Assembly (NCBI RefSeq): GCF_000613945.1
Contig: NZ_BAJY01000014.1
Location: forward strand, 1-64,000
DNA from: Prevotella falsenii DSM 22864 = JCM 15124
GTDB taxonomy: Bacteria; Bacteroidota; Bacteroidia; Bacteroidales; Bacteroidaceae
Direction of reading: 5' to 3'
Length of the DNA: 64,000 nt
Shown piece by piece: positions 20,390 to 29,910 of the stretch. The notes under the pieces were generated by a model. It worked only from the letters and a program-made list of their open reading frames with translations. It was not told where the DNA came from and ran no database searches. Made by a program: the position numbers and the translations under genes. Each line of letters begins with the position of its first letter. The first letter of the stretch is position 1.

Positions 20390-21172
20390 ATGAAAGAGCA
20401 ATTTTCAAGAACCGAATTGCTGTTGGGCAGCAACGCCATGAACACCTTAAAAAACAGCAGCGTGCTGGTTTTCGGTGTCGGTGGCGTGGGCGGTTACGTT
20501 GTAGAAGTGTTGGCTCGCAGCGGCGTAGGGACAATAGGAATAGTAGATGACGACCACATCGGACTATCGAACATAAACCGACAGATTATTGCCACGCACT
20601 CTACACTCGGACGAGCAAAAGTTGATATAGCAGAAGAACGCATTAAAGACATAAACCCAACGTGCATCGTAAAAAAGTTCCAAACGTTCTATCTCCCTGA
20701 AATTGCCGACCAATTCGACTTTACAGCATACGACTATGTGGTGGATTGCATCGATACCGTGGCAGCAAAGATAGACATCATAACACGCTGCCACAACCTA
20801 AGAATACCCATGATTAGCAGCATGGGGGCTGCTTTCAAATTGGACGCAACACAGTTTGAGGTAACCGACTTGTTTAAAACGATTAACGACCCTTTGGCAA
20901 AGGTGTTGAGAAAGAAACTCCGCAAGACCAACGTGCGTAACGTAAAGGTGGTTTACAGTCCTGAAGAACCGCTATCATCTTTATATTCAGAAGAAAACAG
21001 AGATACCGACAACGATGCTGCAAACATAGAAACCATTGCACACAAGAAGCGTTCTACACCGGCTTCAAACGCATGGGTACCTGCCGTGGCAGGGTTAATA
21101 ATGGGTGGAGAGGTGATAAAAGACTTGTGCAAAGCTGCAAAAACGATGCGCAAAACGGGCATCGGAAAATAG
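20390..21172 (+). CDS. tcdA: tRNA threonylcarbamoyladenosine dehydratase TcdA (CsdL)
   Basis: 260-aa ThiF/E1-like enzyme that converts t6A to cyclic t6A in tRNA using ATP. Features: FSRTELLLGSNAMNTL, ATP-binding GVGGVGGYVVEVLARSGVG, DDDHIGLSNINRQIIA, DYVVDCIDTVAAKIDIITRC and MISSMGAAFKLDATQFEVTD, all typical of TcdA rather than MoeB/ThiF. ATG 20390 begins the conserved part; a frame extension to 20363 is upstream of it. The C-terminal part has PASNAWVPAVAGLIMGGEVI. It is transcribed alone. Confidence 0.92.
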   Translation: MKEQFSRTELLLGSNAMNTLKNSSVLVFGVGGVGGYVVEVLARSGVGTIGIVDDDHIGLSNINRQIIATHSTLGRAKVDIAEERIKDINPTCIVKKFQTFYLPEIADQFDFTAYDYVVDCIDTVAAKIDIITRCHNLRIPMISSMGAAFKLDATQFEVTDLFKTINDPLAKVLRKKLRKTNVRNVKVVYSPEEPLSSLYSEENRDTDNDAANIETIAHKKRSTPASNAWVPAVAGLIMGGEVIKDLCKAAKTMRKTGIGK

Positions 21173-21311
21173 ATATTCCGTTGGAACGAAAGAAGGAATG
21201 CAAACAACTCAAATAGCGTCTCAAGTGTTAAATATCACATAAAAAACGCATAAATTTCAAGTTTCGGCAAGATTTAGAAGCGAAGAATTTTGTTTATACG
21301 CTAAAAGTCCT

Positions 21312-21319
21312 TAACTTTG
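21312..21319 (+). promoter_or_regulatory. -7 element of the EamA exporter gene
   Basis: TAACTTTG followed by CGC, 31 bp before the ATG at 21350. Confidence 0.5.
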
Positions 21320-21349
21320 CGCTACTTTAAATCAACATAAAATAGTTTT

Positions 21350-22255
21350 ATGCCTAACACTGTCAAAGAGAGTAAAAATAGAGTTGTCCTCTATCATCTC
21401 ATCGCAATCTTGGTTGTAAGTATCTGGGGTGCTACACTTGTAAACACGAAAGTAGTAATCCAAGGTGGTATGCGTCCCGACGAAGTGTTTCTGTCGCGTT
21501 ACGTCATCGCCTATCTTGCTATGTGGACATTGTCGTATAAGCGGTTATGGTCCGACAATATCAAGGACGAATTGCTTATGGTGGCATGTGGTATTTTAGG
21601 AGGTTCGCTCTATTTTATCCCCGAAAACTTTGCAGTTCAAGTGGGTAGCGTGAATGATATTAGCTTCATTCTCTGTACATCGCCACTGTTTACAATGTTT
21701 TTGGCGATACTTTTCTGCAAAGAAAAACTAACAAAATCTCTCGCTATAGGCTCGATTATCGCCTTGATAGGTGTGTCGTTCATTATATTTGGCGGCAATA
21801 ACGAATGCGCTACTGCAAGCAACCGTGTGTTGGGCGATGCTCTGGCACTGCTTTCAACAGCTTGTTTTGGTGCTTACTGCTTGTTGCTCCGCCCATTAGG
21901 ACAGAAATACGGTGCGGCATTCCTTACCCGCAAAATGTTCTTCTATGGCTCGCTGACGAGCTTGCCGTTATTTATTATTACACCGTGGCAATTCCCATTA
22001 GAGAACTTCCTTACCGATATTCCGGTTACTTTAAACCTTCTCTTCCTCGGTTTGGTTGCATCGTTCTTTTGCTTTGGCGCATGGAGCTACGTTACAGAGA
22101 AGGTGGGCGCAGTGAAAATAGCCAACTACAACTATCTCAGTCCTATTTGTACTGTCATCATCAGTGCCATCTTCTTGGGCGAGAAAATGACAATGGAAGC
22201 AGCCATCGGTAGTGTGTTAATTCTGATTGGCGTATTCTTTGCCAATAAAAAATAA
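21350..22255 (+). CDS. EamA/DMT family transporter
   Basis: 301 aa with ten hydrophobic helices in two EamA repeats (about residues 12-150 and 162-300). Visible features are the start of repeat 1 (LVVSIWGATLVNTKVVI), AIGSIIALIGVSFIIFG closing repeat 1, and YNYLSPICTVIISAIFLGEK plus AAIGSVLILIGVFFANKK closing repeat 2. The second is the classic DMT ending. These are inner-membrane exporters of metabolites such as amino acids or nucleotides. The substrate cannot be told. It is a single gene with a strong terminator. Confidence 0.92.
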   Translation: MPNTVKESKNRVVLYHLIAILVVSIWGATLVNTKVVIQGGMRPDEVFLSRYVIAYLAMWTLSYKRLWSDNIKDELLMVACGILGGSLYFIPENFAVQVGSVNDISFILCTSPLFTMFLAILFCKEKLTKSLAIGSIIALIGVSFIIFGGNNECATASNRVLGDALALLSTACFGAYCLLLRPLGQKYGAAFLTRKMFFYGSLTSLPLFIITPWQFPLENFLTDIPVTLNLLFLGLVASFFCFGAWSYVTEKVGAVKIANYNYLSPICTVIISAIFLGEKMTMEAAIGSVLILIGVFFANKK

Positions 22256-22270
22256 GAGAAACAAAACAGC

Positions 22271-22311
22271 AAACAGCCTCTGCACTGAATGTGCAGAGGC
22301 TGTTTTGTTTG
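22271..22311 (+). terminator. Intrinsic terminator after the EamA gene
   Basis: AAACAGCCTCTGCAC and GTGCAGAGGCTGTTT pair around a 5-nt loop and are followed by TGTTT. Confidence 0.88.
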
Positions 22312-22363
22312 AAATATAAAATTACTTCAGCTATTGATTTCCACCTGAATGGCTAACTTTCAT

Positions 22364-22915
22364 TTATAGCTTGCCATTACAATAATCCATTTCTTTCAAC
22401 TCTACCCGGCCTGCATCTTTTATTTCGCGTAGGAAAAGGCGGGCACACATCTCCGCATCGTCGCCCGCACGATGGTGCGTACCGTAAGGTATTTCAAACC
22501 GGTTGCAGAGATAATCAAGCTTGTTGCAATCAAAATCGTAAATGTGTCGGGCTGCACGAAGCGAACAATAATAGTCTACTTTGGGCGTGGGCAGACTGTA
22601 AAACTCTAAAGAATGGCGAATACAACTTATATCGAACGAAGCATTATGGGCTACCAAAACAGGGCATTCCTGCAAGTAGCGGGTTATTTCAGCCCATATT
22701 TCGGGAAACATTGGTGCGTTGGCAGTGTCTGACGGCTGAATGCCGTGCACACGAATATTCCAATAGCTGTAACGATTGTCTTCGGGACGAACCAACCACG
22801 ATTTGGTTTCTACCACTCTACCGCCCTTTACCACGCAGATGCCGGCTTCGCAAATGGAAGCTCGATTGGCAGTGGCTGTTTCAAAATCAATAGCAATAAA
22901 ATCTATATTGTTCAT
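22364..22915 (-). CDS. DnaQ-like DEDDh 3'-5' exonuclease
   Basis: 183-aa exonuclease domain. Exo I is IDFIAIDFETATANR (Asp, Glu). Exo II is LVAHNASFDISCIR. Exo III has the histidine type HHRAGDDAEMCARLF. This is the fold of the DNA polymerase III epsilon subunit and of oligoribonuclease-like nucleases. The short length, with no polymerase or BRCT part, suggests a stand-alone proofreading or repair exonuclease. I use ATG 22915; the codon at 22921 is TTG. A -7-like TATATTTG lies at 23011-23004 on the same strand. Confidence 0.9.
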   Translation of the reverse strand: MNNIDFIAIDFETATANRASICEAGICVVKGGRVVETKSWLVRPEDNRYSYWNIRVHGIQPSDTANAPMFPEIWAEITRYLQECPVLVAHNASFDISCIRHSLEFYSLPTPKVDYYCSLRAARHIYDFDCNKLDYLCNRFEIPYGTHHRAGDDAEMCARLFLREIKDAGRVELKEMDYCNGKL

Positions 22916-23141
22916 TTCCAATCCTTCTAATAGTTCAACTTATTCTCTTCAAACCACTTCGTCGCTTTGCAATTACTCGATTTCAAAGAATTTAATTTCG
23001 ATACAAATATACAAAAAACATATATAAAAAACGGAATATTGCAAGATATAATGAACGCCACCTACAATTCTGTGCCAATACTTTTGGGGAGGAATGATTT
23101 TCTTTTTATCGCACAAGAAAAATACTGAAAAATATCTCTGA

Positions 23142-23207
23142 TTTTGTAAAGATAATATCCTTAAAAAATGACAACTGCGCTTTTGGAATGCAAAACAATA
23201 GGTTTTG
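23142..23207 (-). repeat. Dispersed 22-bp element, shortened copy C (two units plus tail)
   Basis: In minus orientation: unit 1 with the CCTATT core (23207-23186), a terminal unit with GCGCAGTTGTC, then the tail with TTATCTTTACAAAA. The three middle slots are absent, so unit number varies. A lead-in with GTAAACATTTTTC lies at 23252-23264. The rest of 22922-23353 holds only the possible exonuclease promoter. Confidence 0.75.
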
Positions 23208-23353
23208 TAAAACGCTGACAGATAGTTGGTTATACAAAAGATACTGTTGTGAAAAATGTTTACACTTTTACCCCCTGATTTTCGCCTAATAAACGATACG
23301 CAAAGTCGTGTTGAGAATATTGCAAATCGAATACGCAGGAAGTGGAAAACCAA

Positions 23354-23806
23354 CTACCAAGTCAGTTTATCATTCAATATAACGCCATCGCCGGCCGGTG
23401 AATCGTTTTCTGCAAAGCTATTGGCTTTGTATTGAATGCAAAGCATCAACATTTCATCTTTACCGGTATTCTTCAATGCGCGTTTACCATCAGGAGCCAC
23501 ACGAACAATGCTGCCTTCTGATACGGCGAATATTTCTCCATCAACCTGATACTCACCTTCACCTTTAAGAATGAAGTAAAGTTCCTCGTGTGTCTTATGT
23601 GTGTGAAGGAAACCGCTATCTTGATTAGGAACGAGCACTTGGAATGATAGTTCGCTGCCCGTTGCCTGCAATGCCTGACCTACGAATACTTTACCCGGAA
23701 TTTCTATGTCGCCCATTGGGAGAACGTAGTCTTTAATCTCGTTGAGTTTACCAACATTCACAGCTGTGAAGTTCTTACCTGTTTTAATTGTTTCTACTGT
23801 TTTCAT
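23354..23806 (-). CDS. Cupin-domain protein
   Basis: 150 aa with one cupin barrel: FLHTHKTHEELYFILKGEGE gives the first cupin motif with metal-ligand-type His, His and Glu. VSEGSIVRVAPDGKRALKNT gives the second. Such small cupins bind a metal and may act as sugar isomerases, dioxygenases or small-molecule sensors. Nothing here tells which. It is divergent from an HxlR-type regulator and probably controlled by it. Confidence 0.88.
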   Translation of the reverse strand: MKTVETIKTGKNFTAVNVGKLNEIKDYVLPMGDIEIPGKVFVGQALQATGSELSFQVLVPNQDSGFLHTHKTHEELYFILKGEGEYQVDGEIFAVSEGSIVRVAPDGKRALKNTGKDEMLMLCIQYKANSFAENDSPAGDGVILNDKLTW

Positions 23807-23860
23807 AATGCTATTTGTTTATTCTTTAAAAGAGTTGTTACTATTCTTGTTTTGACAATG

Positions 23861-23891
23861 CAAAGATAGTGTGTTTCAATGGTTTATGCAA
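23861..23891 (-). promoter_or_regulatory. Promoter of the cupin gene
   Basis: Minus strand TTG (23891-23889), 20-nt spacer, TATCTTTG (23868-23861). The leader to the ATG at 23806 is about 50 nt. Confidence 0.68.
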
Positions 23892-23914
23892 GTAGGCACG
23901 CAAATGTAAGCCGG

Positions 23915-23928
23915 TTACTTAGAAGTAA
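23915..23928. promoter_or_regulatory. Candidate HxlR operator
   Basis: Perfect inverted repeat TTACTT-AG-AAGTAA in the 245-bp gap between the divergent cupin and HxlR genes, 24 bp upstream of the cupin -33 box. Looser half-sites (AAGTAGG, CTTACA-like) lie nearby. The assignment comes from position and symmetry. Confidence 0.5.
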
Positions 23929-24011
23929 GCAATATTGAAAATGAGCAAGTTAAGTGTTTTATTTTTAGCACTGTTTAACTATAAAATAAGAGCTACTCAA
24001 ACTATAATAGT

Positions 24012-24019
24012 TACTTTTG
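24012..24019 (+). promoter_or_regulatory. -7 element of the HxlR gene
   Basis: TACTTTTG matches TAnnTTTG, 32 bp before the ATG at 24052. No clear -33 box. Confidence 0.45.
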
Positions 24020-24051
24020 TATAGTAATATAATTTTAAACCCCTATTAGCT

Positions 24052-24420
24052 ATGAATAGAAATGAAGTAAGAGATGCTCTTTTCCCCAATTGTCCTGTCC
24101 GGAATGTGTTGTCGAGAATAGGGGATAAATGGTCGATGTTAGTACTTTTCACATTAGAAGCTAACCAAAATCAGCGTTTTAAAGAGTTGCAGCGCAATAT
24201 TCCGGATATATCCCAAAAGATGCTGACAGCTACTCTCAAAATGCTTGAAAGTGATAGGTTGGTACATCGTGAGGCTTTCCCCGAAATTCCACCACGTGTA
24301 GAATATTCGCTTACCGATAAAGGAGAAAGTCTGTTGCCCCTTATAGACAATTTGCTGGTGTGGGCAAGTGAAAATATGAATGACATTATGGAATCGAGAC
24401 AACGTTATTTATTGAAATGA
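24052..24420 (+). CDS. HxlR-family winged-helix regulator
   Basis: 122 aa in the HxlR (DUF24) pattern: an N-terminal Cys (NCPVRNVLSRIGDKWSMLVL), the recognition helix region (RFKELQRNIPDISQKMLTATLKMLE) and the wing (PPRVEYSLTDKGESLLPL). Members bind DNA as dimers and many sense electrophiles or redox state through the conserved Cys near the N-terminus, here Cys15. The divergent cupin gene is the likely target. A strong terminator follows. Confidence 0.93.
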   Translation: MNRNEVRDALFPNCPVRNVLSRIGDKWSMLVLFTLEANQNQRFKELQRNIPDISQKMLTATLKMLESDRLVHREAFPEIPPRVEYSLTDKGESLLPLIDNLLVWASENMNDIMESRQRYLLK

Positions 24421-24464
24421 TGGTAGCTTCTTGAAAAGCTGACCAAAGGCTCATCAATGGAAAT

Positions 24465-24499
24465 AAAAAAAGGAGTTACGAAAACGTAACTCCTTTTTA
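24465..24499. terminator. Bidirectional intrinsic terminator between HxlR gene and tRNA-Met
   Basis: AAAAAAGGAGTTACG and CGTAACTCCTTTTT pair around AAAA. A-runs and T-runs on both sides suit both strands: it ends the HxlR transcript on plus and the tRNA transcript on minus. Confidence 0.88.
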
Positions 24500-24501
24500 T
24501 G

Positions 24502-24575
24502 TAGCGGGACGGGGCCACGATCCCCGGACCTCCGGATTATGAATCCGACGCTCTAACCAACTGAGCTATCCCGCC
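24502..24575 (-). tRNA. tRNA-Met (anticodon CAT)
   Basis: 74-nt cloverleaf on the minus strand. The acceptor GGCGGGA pairs with TCCCGCT (one G-T), discriminator A. The D-arm has AGCTCAGTTGGTTAGAGC, the anticodon loop is TTCATAA between TCGGA and TCCGG, and the T-arm has GGGGATCGTGGCCCC with a slightly unusual loop. CAT could also be the tRNA-Ile2 precursor; overall it looks like elongator tRNA-Met. No CCA is encoded. Confidence 0.93.
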
Positions 24576-24613
24576 ATCAAACCCTTTAACAAGTTGCTTT
24601 TTAAAAACGGTTG

Positions 24614-24645
24614 CAAAGGTATATAAAAAAAAGTGAACTGACAAA
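24614..24645 (-). promoter_or_regulatory. Promoter of tRNA-Met
   Basis: Minus strand TTTG (24645-24642), exactly 20 nt, TACCTTTG (24621-24614). This is a consensus Bacteroidota promoter, about 39 bp before the tRNA. Confidence 0.75.
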
Positions 24646-24769
24646 ATTTATTTGAAGATTTATTGATGATATTTTTAAAATATAGTTCTCAAGCGGTTGT
24701 ATAACCGTATTAAGACCTTTGTTAGGATATAAAAAATGAAAAATAGGTGGCTACTCTGATAATTTTGTG

Positions 24770-24777
24770 TAATTTTG
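24770..24777 (+). promoter_or_regulatory. -7 element of the LptF/G gene
   Basis: TAATTTTG followed by CAAAG. A second TAATTTTG lies at 24760-24767. Either fits a short leader to ATG 24818 (or 24797). Confidence 0.45.
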
Positions 24778-24817
24778 CAAAGCAATTTGTGCGTAAATGT
24801 ACATTGCGCAATGGGAA

Positions 24818-26736
24818 ATGTTTCGCATTAAAAAGTTAGACATATTTATAATAAAACAGTTTGGAATGCTTTTCGCAGGAACATTCGTCATTAGCTTGTT
24901 TGTGCTGATGATGCAGTTCTTGTGGCAATATGTTGATGAACTGATTGGTAAAGGTCTTACGCTTGATGTACTTGGCGAGTTCTTTTGGTACATGAGCTTG
25001 ATGATGGTACCGGAAGCGTTGCCGCTTGCCGTGTTGCTATCGTCGCTCATTACGTTTGGAAACCTTGGCGAAAGTTCCGAACTTACAGCCATCAAGGCTG
25101 CAGGTATATCGCTTATTAAGGCTTTTAGAGGAGTAATGGTATTTACATTATTCATAGCACTTGTGTCGTTTTACTTTCAAGACAGTATCGGACCTAATGC
25201 AAAAAAGCATTTCAATCAGTTGCTAATATCGATGAAACAGAAGAGTCCTGAATTGGAAATACCGGAAGGCGTCTTCTATAATGGTATTCCGGAGACCAAT
25301 CTTTATGTTGAAAAGCGCGATTTGGAAACGGGACGCCTATATAATATAATGATTTACCGCATGACCGATTCGTATGAAGACCAAGCCATCATACTTGCCG
25401 ATTCGGGATTATTACAATCGACAGCCGAGAAGAAACACCTTATATTGAACCTGTGGAACGGCGAGTGGTTCGAGAATATGCGTTCGCAGGAGTTGGGCAG
25501 TAGTGCCAGCGTACCTTATCGCCGCGAATCTTTTGTGCATAAAAAGTTGGTTATAGACTTCGATGCCGACTTTAATTTAACCGATATGGCGGGAATATCG
25601 GACGATGCCCGTACAAAAAGCATTGCCAAGATACGCCATGACAAGGATTCGATAGTTCAAGTTTACGACAGCATAGGTAATGCGTACTATAAAGATGCAC
25701 GGCAGACGCTGTATCCTGTTTTGAAGCTAAAGCGGAAAGAAATGGAAAAAGCCATGACGCTGGCTTCAACCAAAGATTTTGATTTAGACTCGCTTTATAG
25801 CAAAATGCGCCCCGAAGAGCGCAGACAAACCATTGACCGTGCTTTGATGAATACGCAGCAGGCGGTTTCCGACCTTGACTTTAAGAGTATGATAACCAGC
25901 GATGGCGATAAACTTATACGAATGCACGATATTGCAGAAATAAATAAGTATCTATTGTCGCTGACTTGTCTTATCTTCTTTTTCATCGGTGCACCTTTGG
26001 GCGCAATTATCCGAAAGGGAGGTCTGGGCGTTCCTATTATAATAAGTGTGTTGGTCTTTATTATTTATTACATATTAAATAATACGGGCTACCGAATGGC
26101 AAGGCAAGGCGACTGGGCTATATGGTTCGGACGAGGCTCTCGCCTGCAATTCTTATTCCAACAGCCATATTCATTACTTATAAAGCAAACAACGACTCGG
26201 GAGTGTTCAATATCGACCTGTATCGCAATCTTGCCATGCGCATTTTGGGTCTGCGGATAAAACGAAACATCAGCAGCAAAGAAGTCATTATTAATATGCC
26301 GAAGTATGCTGATGATGCCAATGTATTAAGAAAAATGAATACGGACATAGTAGCGTATGTGAAGAAAAGCAACTTAAAGTCGCCACCTAATTTTATCAGG
26401 ACATTCTTTAAATATCAACCCGACCACGAAATAGAACGCTTAAGCAACGACCTTGAAACGGTTGTCGAAGATTTAGCCAATACACGCAATAAGGTGATAC
26501 TCTCCGAACTCAACCAATACCCTGTATTGGTAACAAAGGCGCATACCCGTCCTTTTGAGTACAAGTGGCTGAACATTACTTCTGCCATCATTCTTCCCGT
26601 CGGCTTGTTCTTCTATTTCAGAATGTGGGGTTTTCGTTTGCGTTTGTATCGTGATTTGAAAACAATAAAACAAACGAATGAAAACATTATTGCTGAAAGC
26701 GATAAAATAATAGTTAAACAGCAACAGAAACAGTAA
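24818..26736 (+). CDS. LPS-export permease, LptF/LptG (YjgP/YjgQ) family, one-base frame break
   Basis: Transmembrane subunit of the Lpt ABC transporter that extracts lipopolysaccharide from the inner membrane. N-terminal helices (FGMLFAGTFVISLFVLMMQF), the conserved ELTAIKAAGISLIKAFRG coupling region, a large periplasmic jellyroll domain (about residues 110-350) and C-terminal helices (LLSLTCLIFFFIGAPLGAII, PIIISVLVFIIYYILNN) are seen. The frame breaks near 26134-26137 within the last helices (WFGRG-LSPAILIPTAIFI). One added base gives 639 aa. The C-terminal 170 residues after the permease are an extra, with one more helix (SAIILPVGLFFYFRMWGF). Start 24818 (MFRIKKLDIFIIKQF) is preferred; ATG 24797 is possible. 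ribBA follows. Confidence 0.9.
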
Positions 26737-26810
26737 CAATTAAAACAATTATAATCAAACCGAAGGTCGCGTTATATAACTAACATAGACCTTAAACTTA
26801 GAATACAATT

Positions 26811-28019
26811 ATGGAGAACTTCAAACTCAGTAGCATTGAAGATGCAGTAAAAGACTTTAAAGAAGGTAAATTCGTTATTGTAGTCGATGATGAAGACCGA
26901 GAAAACGAGGGAGACCTCATTATGGCTGCTGAAATGATTACCCCTGAAAAGGTGAACTTTATGTTGAAAAATGCTCGTGGCGTACTTTGCGTCCCGATAA
27001 CGCTTTCGCGAGCCAAAGAATTAGATTTGCCACATCAAGTAACTGATAACACATCGGTACTGGGCACACCGTTTACCGTAACCGTAGATAAACTGGAAGG
27101 TTGTTCAACGGGTGTGTCTGCTCACGACCGTGCCGAAACCATAAAGGCACTGGCTGACCCAAATTCAACACCACAGACATTTGGACGTCCCGGACATATA
27201 AATCCATTGTATGCACAAGATAACGGTGTGTTGCGCCGTTCAGGACATACCGAAGCAGCCATCGATTTATGCAAGATGGCAGGCTGCTTCCCGGCAGGTG
27301 TGCTAATGGAAATTATGAACGACGACGGAACAATGGCACGTATGCCCCAACTCATTGAAAAAGCCAAAGAGTGGGATATGAAAATTATCAGTATCAAAGA
27401 TATTATTGCTTACCGCCTAAAGCGAGAAACAAGCATCGAAGTTGGTGTGGAAGTTGATATGCCTACGAAATATGGACACTTCCGCTTAATTCCCTTCCGA
27501 CAGACTTCTAACGGCGTAGAACACATGGCACTCATTAAAGGCGAGTGGGGAGAAGACGAGCCTGTATTGGTGCGTGTGCATTCTTCTTGTGCTACCGGCG
27601 ATATACTCGGAAGCGAGAGATGCGATTGTGGCGAACAGTTGCACAAAGCAATGGAAATGATAGAGAAAGAAGGAAAGGGTGTGCTGATTTATATGCAGCA
27701 AGAAGGCAGAGGTATAGGATTGATGAACAAGATGGCTGCTTACAAACTGCAGGAGCAAGGCCTTGATACTGTAGACGCCAACTTGCATCTTGGGTTTAAA
27801 CCCGATGAACGCGACTATGGCTGTGGTGCTCAGATGTTGCGCCATCTCGGCGTGCACAAGATGCGTTTAATAACCAACAATCCGACAAAACGTGTAGGCT
27901 TGGAAGCATACGGCTTGGAAATACAAGAGAATGTTCCTATAGAAGTACGCCCGAACGAATATGACTATCGCTATTTGAAAACAAAAAAAGATAGAATGGG
28001 ACACGATTTACACTTATAA
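26811..28019 (+). CDS. ribBA: Bifunctional riboflavin enzyme RibBA
   Basis: 402 aa. The N-terminal half is 3,4-dihydroxy-2-butanone-4-phosphate synthase ([53 protein letters not shown]). The C-terminal half is GTP cyclohydrolase II with zinc Cys residues ([19 protein letters not shown]) and the GTP site ([20 protein letters not shown]). These make the two precursors of riboflavin. It lies 74 bp after the LptF/G gene, so it is perhaps cotranscribed. The gap is too short for an FMN riboswitch and I see none. Confidence 0.97.
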   Translation: MENFKLSSIEDAVKDFKEGKFVIVVDDEDRENEGDLIMAAEMITPEKVNFMLKNARGVLCVPITLSRAKELDLPHQVTDNTSVLGTPFTVTVDKLEGCSTGVSAHDRAETIKALADPNSTPQTFGRPGHINPLYAQDNGVLRRSGHTEAAIDLCKMAGCFPAGVLMEIMNDDGTMARMPQLIEKAKEWDMKIISIKDIIAYRLKRETSIEVGVEVDMPTKYGHFRLIPFRQTSNGVEHMALIKGEWGEDEPVLVRVHSSCATGDILGSERCDCGEQLHKAMEMIEKEGKGVLIYMQQEGRGIGLMNKMAAYKLQEQGLDTVDANLHLGFKPDERDYGCGAQMLRHLGVHKMRLITNNPTKRVGLEAYGLEIQENVPIEVRPNEYDYRYLKTKKDRMGHDLHL

Positions 28020-28033
28020 AAAGTGCTAAACTT

Positions 28034-28575
28034 ACATGAGTTCGGTATAAGATTAGCCGGCATATTGCTTATTAAGATACTTAAAGAAAGAGTTGATTAT
28101 GGTTTAATATGCTTATAATCAAGAATAAATCAAGTATCTCCGGGCTTAAATTCTTACACCGGACTCGCATTATTCATGAACGTTTTCTCTCAGCCAAATG
28201 AGCAATGCTAAATTCATTTGAGCATTGCCATGGCGAGAAAACGCACTTTTCGAGGAACGAGAAAAGAACGAAAAACAGACAATAAAAACGTAAATATTTT
28301 TCGCAACAATACCTGTTACCTAACTATCTCATCATCAACGCATTACAAAACCTATTGTTTTGCATTCCAAAACCGTAGGTTTTGCACGGTAAAAGCGTAG
28401 GTTTTACAACGCAAAACCTACGGTTTCGCAACGCCAAAGCGATTATATCACTTTTTAACAGAATTATCTTTACAAAATTAAACCGAAAATCTCTCACGGT
28501 TTCAATAGCAGAACTTGCTTAAAAACATCTGCGAGATTACCTGTTTAATCTGCTCTCTTGTGCCGAATTCACATT
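28034..28575. mobile_element. Composite repeat element D with terminal inverted repeats
   Basis: Left end ACATGAGTTCGGTATAAG (28034-28051); right end holds the reverse-complement-like TGCCGAATTCACATT (to about 28575). Inside are three parts. A 136-bp module (28034-28169) is closed by its own inverted end CTTACACCGGACTCGCA. A segment with two hairpins follows (CAATGC...GCATTG at 28202-28227; TTTTCGAGGAACGAGAAAA at 28248-28266). Last come the five-slot 22-bp core and a conserved tail (CATCTGCGAGATTA). No transposase is present. Copies E and F share the whole plan. It behaves like a nonautonomous transposon (MITE), inferred from ends and copy number. Confidence 0.75.
28346..28477 (+). repeat. 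Five-slot 22-bp core, copy D
   Basis: Cores CCTATT, CCGTAG, GCGTAG, CTACGG and GCGATTATATC plus the tail. Slot 2 holds CCGTAG where copies A and B hold GCGGCT, and slot 3 holds GCGTAG where they hold CCGTAG. Confidence 0.85.
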
Positions 28576-28609
28576 AAACTTATAGAGAAAATACACCTTA
28601 ATATATATT

Positions 28610-28657
28610 AAAGACATTATTTCATGGGTTGAAAATGAAATAATGTCTTTGTTTTTT
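28610..28657 (+). terminator. Hairpin with T-run, terminator-like
   Basis: AAAGACATTATTTCAT pairs perfectly with ATGAAATAATGTCTTT across a 9-nt loop, followed by GTTTTTTC. It is 590 bp after ribBA, so its transcript is unclear; it may end readthrough from the repeat element. Confidence 0.6.
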
Positions 28658-28911
28658 CGTTTAAGTCATACTAAATAAGTAGATTTGTGATGCAAGAGAA
28701 ACAAACTATTATGAAGCAACGAAATAATAAATACAAAGTATATTTGTATTCAACAACAAATGTTTAACTTAAAAACATGCAAGGTATGAATAAGACATAT
28801 AGAACAGAAAGATTTTATAAAAGTGTCGCAATAATGCAAAAAACGTAGTAAAACAAGCAAAAAGCAACAGTTAAAAGATGTTAATTCTGAATATAATTCT
28901 CTATTAATTGT

Positions 28912-28919
28912 TATCTTTG
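28912..28919 (+). promoter_or_regulatory. -7 element of the TonB operon
   Basis: TATCTTTG followed by CCG, about 120 bp upstream of the exbB ATG. The region 28660-28911 shows nothing else I can name. Confidence 0.55.
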
Positions 28920-29039
28920 CCGAAAATGTGCGGAAAAAGTTGGCATTCATTTGGCAGCTAAATATCCAATCAGTTTAAAATCAATTAGATATTAATAATT
29001 CAATTCATTTATAACTAAAAAATTAAAAATTTATCATTT

Positions 29040-29879
29040 ATGGCAACTACACAACAAAAAGCAGCCCCACAAAAGAAATCAGAGGGCTTCACAGGAGTTA
29101 GAGGCGCATTTTGGATTATCGCAGTTTGCGGTGTCGTAGCATTCGTATTGTTCTTTACATGGTTTGCTAACGATATGCACTTCCAAGATCCAGGCACAAA
29201 GGAACACCCGGCTGACGTATGGGGTACTATCTTTAAAGGAGGTATCGTGGTTCCTGTTATCCACACTTTGCTGCTCACTGTGCTCGCTATGTCAATCGAA
29301 CGTTGGTTGGCTTTGAAGACCGCTTTTGGTAAGGGTGCTCTCCCTAAGTTCGTTGTAAACATTAAGTCTGCATTGAATGCAAACGATATGAACAAGGCTA
29401 ATCAGCTTTGCGATCAGCAGAAAGGTTCTGTTGCAAACGTTGTAAAGGCTTCTTTGAACGCTTACAAGTCAATGGAAAACGGTGCAAACGCAAACTTGAA
29501 GAAAGCACAGAAGGTTGCTAAGATTCAGCAGGCTCACGAGGAAGCAACTCAGCTTGAGATGCCAACTCTGACAATGAACCTCCCTATCATTGCAACACTC
29601 GTTACACTTGGTACACTTACAGGTCTTCTCGGTACCGTAACCGGTATGATCAAGTCGTTCTCTGCTTTGTCTGCAGGTGGTGGTGCTGACTCTGCTGCAC
29701 TTTCTGCCGGTATTTCTGAGGCGTTGATTAATACTGCATTCGGTATTGCTACTTCTTGGTTTGCAGTAGTTTCTTACAACTACTTCTCAAACAAGGTAGA
29801 CAAGTTGACTTACGCACTCGACGAGGTTGGTTACTCAATTGCTCAGACATACGAAGTAAACCACACAGAAGAAGCTTAA
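29040..29879 (+). CDS. exbB: MotA/TolQ/ExbB proton-channel protein
   Basis: 279 aa, first gene of a TonB energy-transduction operon. The membrane helices are RGAFWIIAVCGVVAFVLFF at about 22-40, a second near 75-95 (VVPVIHTLLLTVLAMSIERW) and a pair at about 180-250 (LPIIATLVTLGTLTGLLGTVTGMIKSF, ALINTAFGIATSWFAVVSYN), the ExbB core. ExbB with ExbD uses the proton gradient to drive TonB, which powers SusC/TonB-dependent outer-membrane import. It is followed 31 bp later by exbD. Confidence 0.95.
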   Translation: MATTQQKAAPQKKSEGFTGVRGAFWIIAVCGVVAFVLFFTWFANDMHFQDPGTKEHPADVWGTIFKGGIVVPVIHTLLLTVLAMSIERWLALKTAFGKGALPKFVVNIKSALNANDMNKANQLCDQQKGSVANVVKASLNAYKSMENGANANLKKAQKVAKIQQAHEEATQLEMPTLTMNLPIIATLVTLGTLTGLLGTVTGMIKSFSALSAGGGADSAALSAGISEALINTAFGIATSWFAVVSYNYFSNKVDKLTYALDEVGYSIAQTYEVNHTEEA

Positions 29880-29910
29880 TTTTTGCTAACCCTTTAAATA
29901 CATTATCGCT

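Noticed and set aside
26737..26810. FMN riboswitch before ribBA
   Set aside because: Only 74 bp separate the genes and none of the conserved FMN-riboswitch segments is visible.
28218..28400. Small conserved protein read across the repeat element (also at 37463-37753 and 49123-49386, all ending FCTVKA)
   Set aside because: The similarity follows from the DNA repeat: both strands give open frames, third positions are as conserved as the others, and start points vary between copies.
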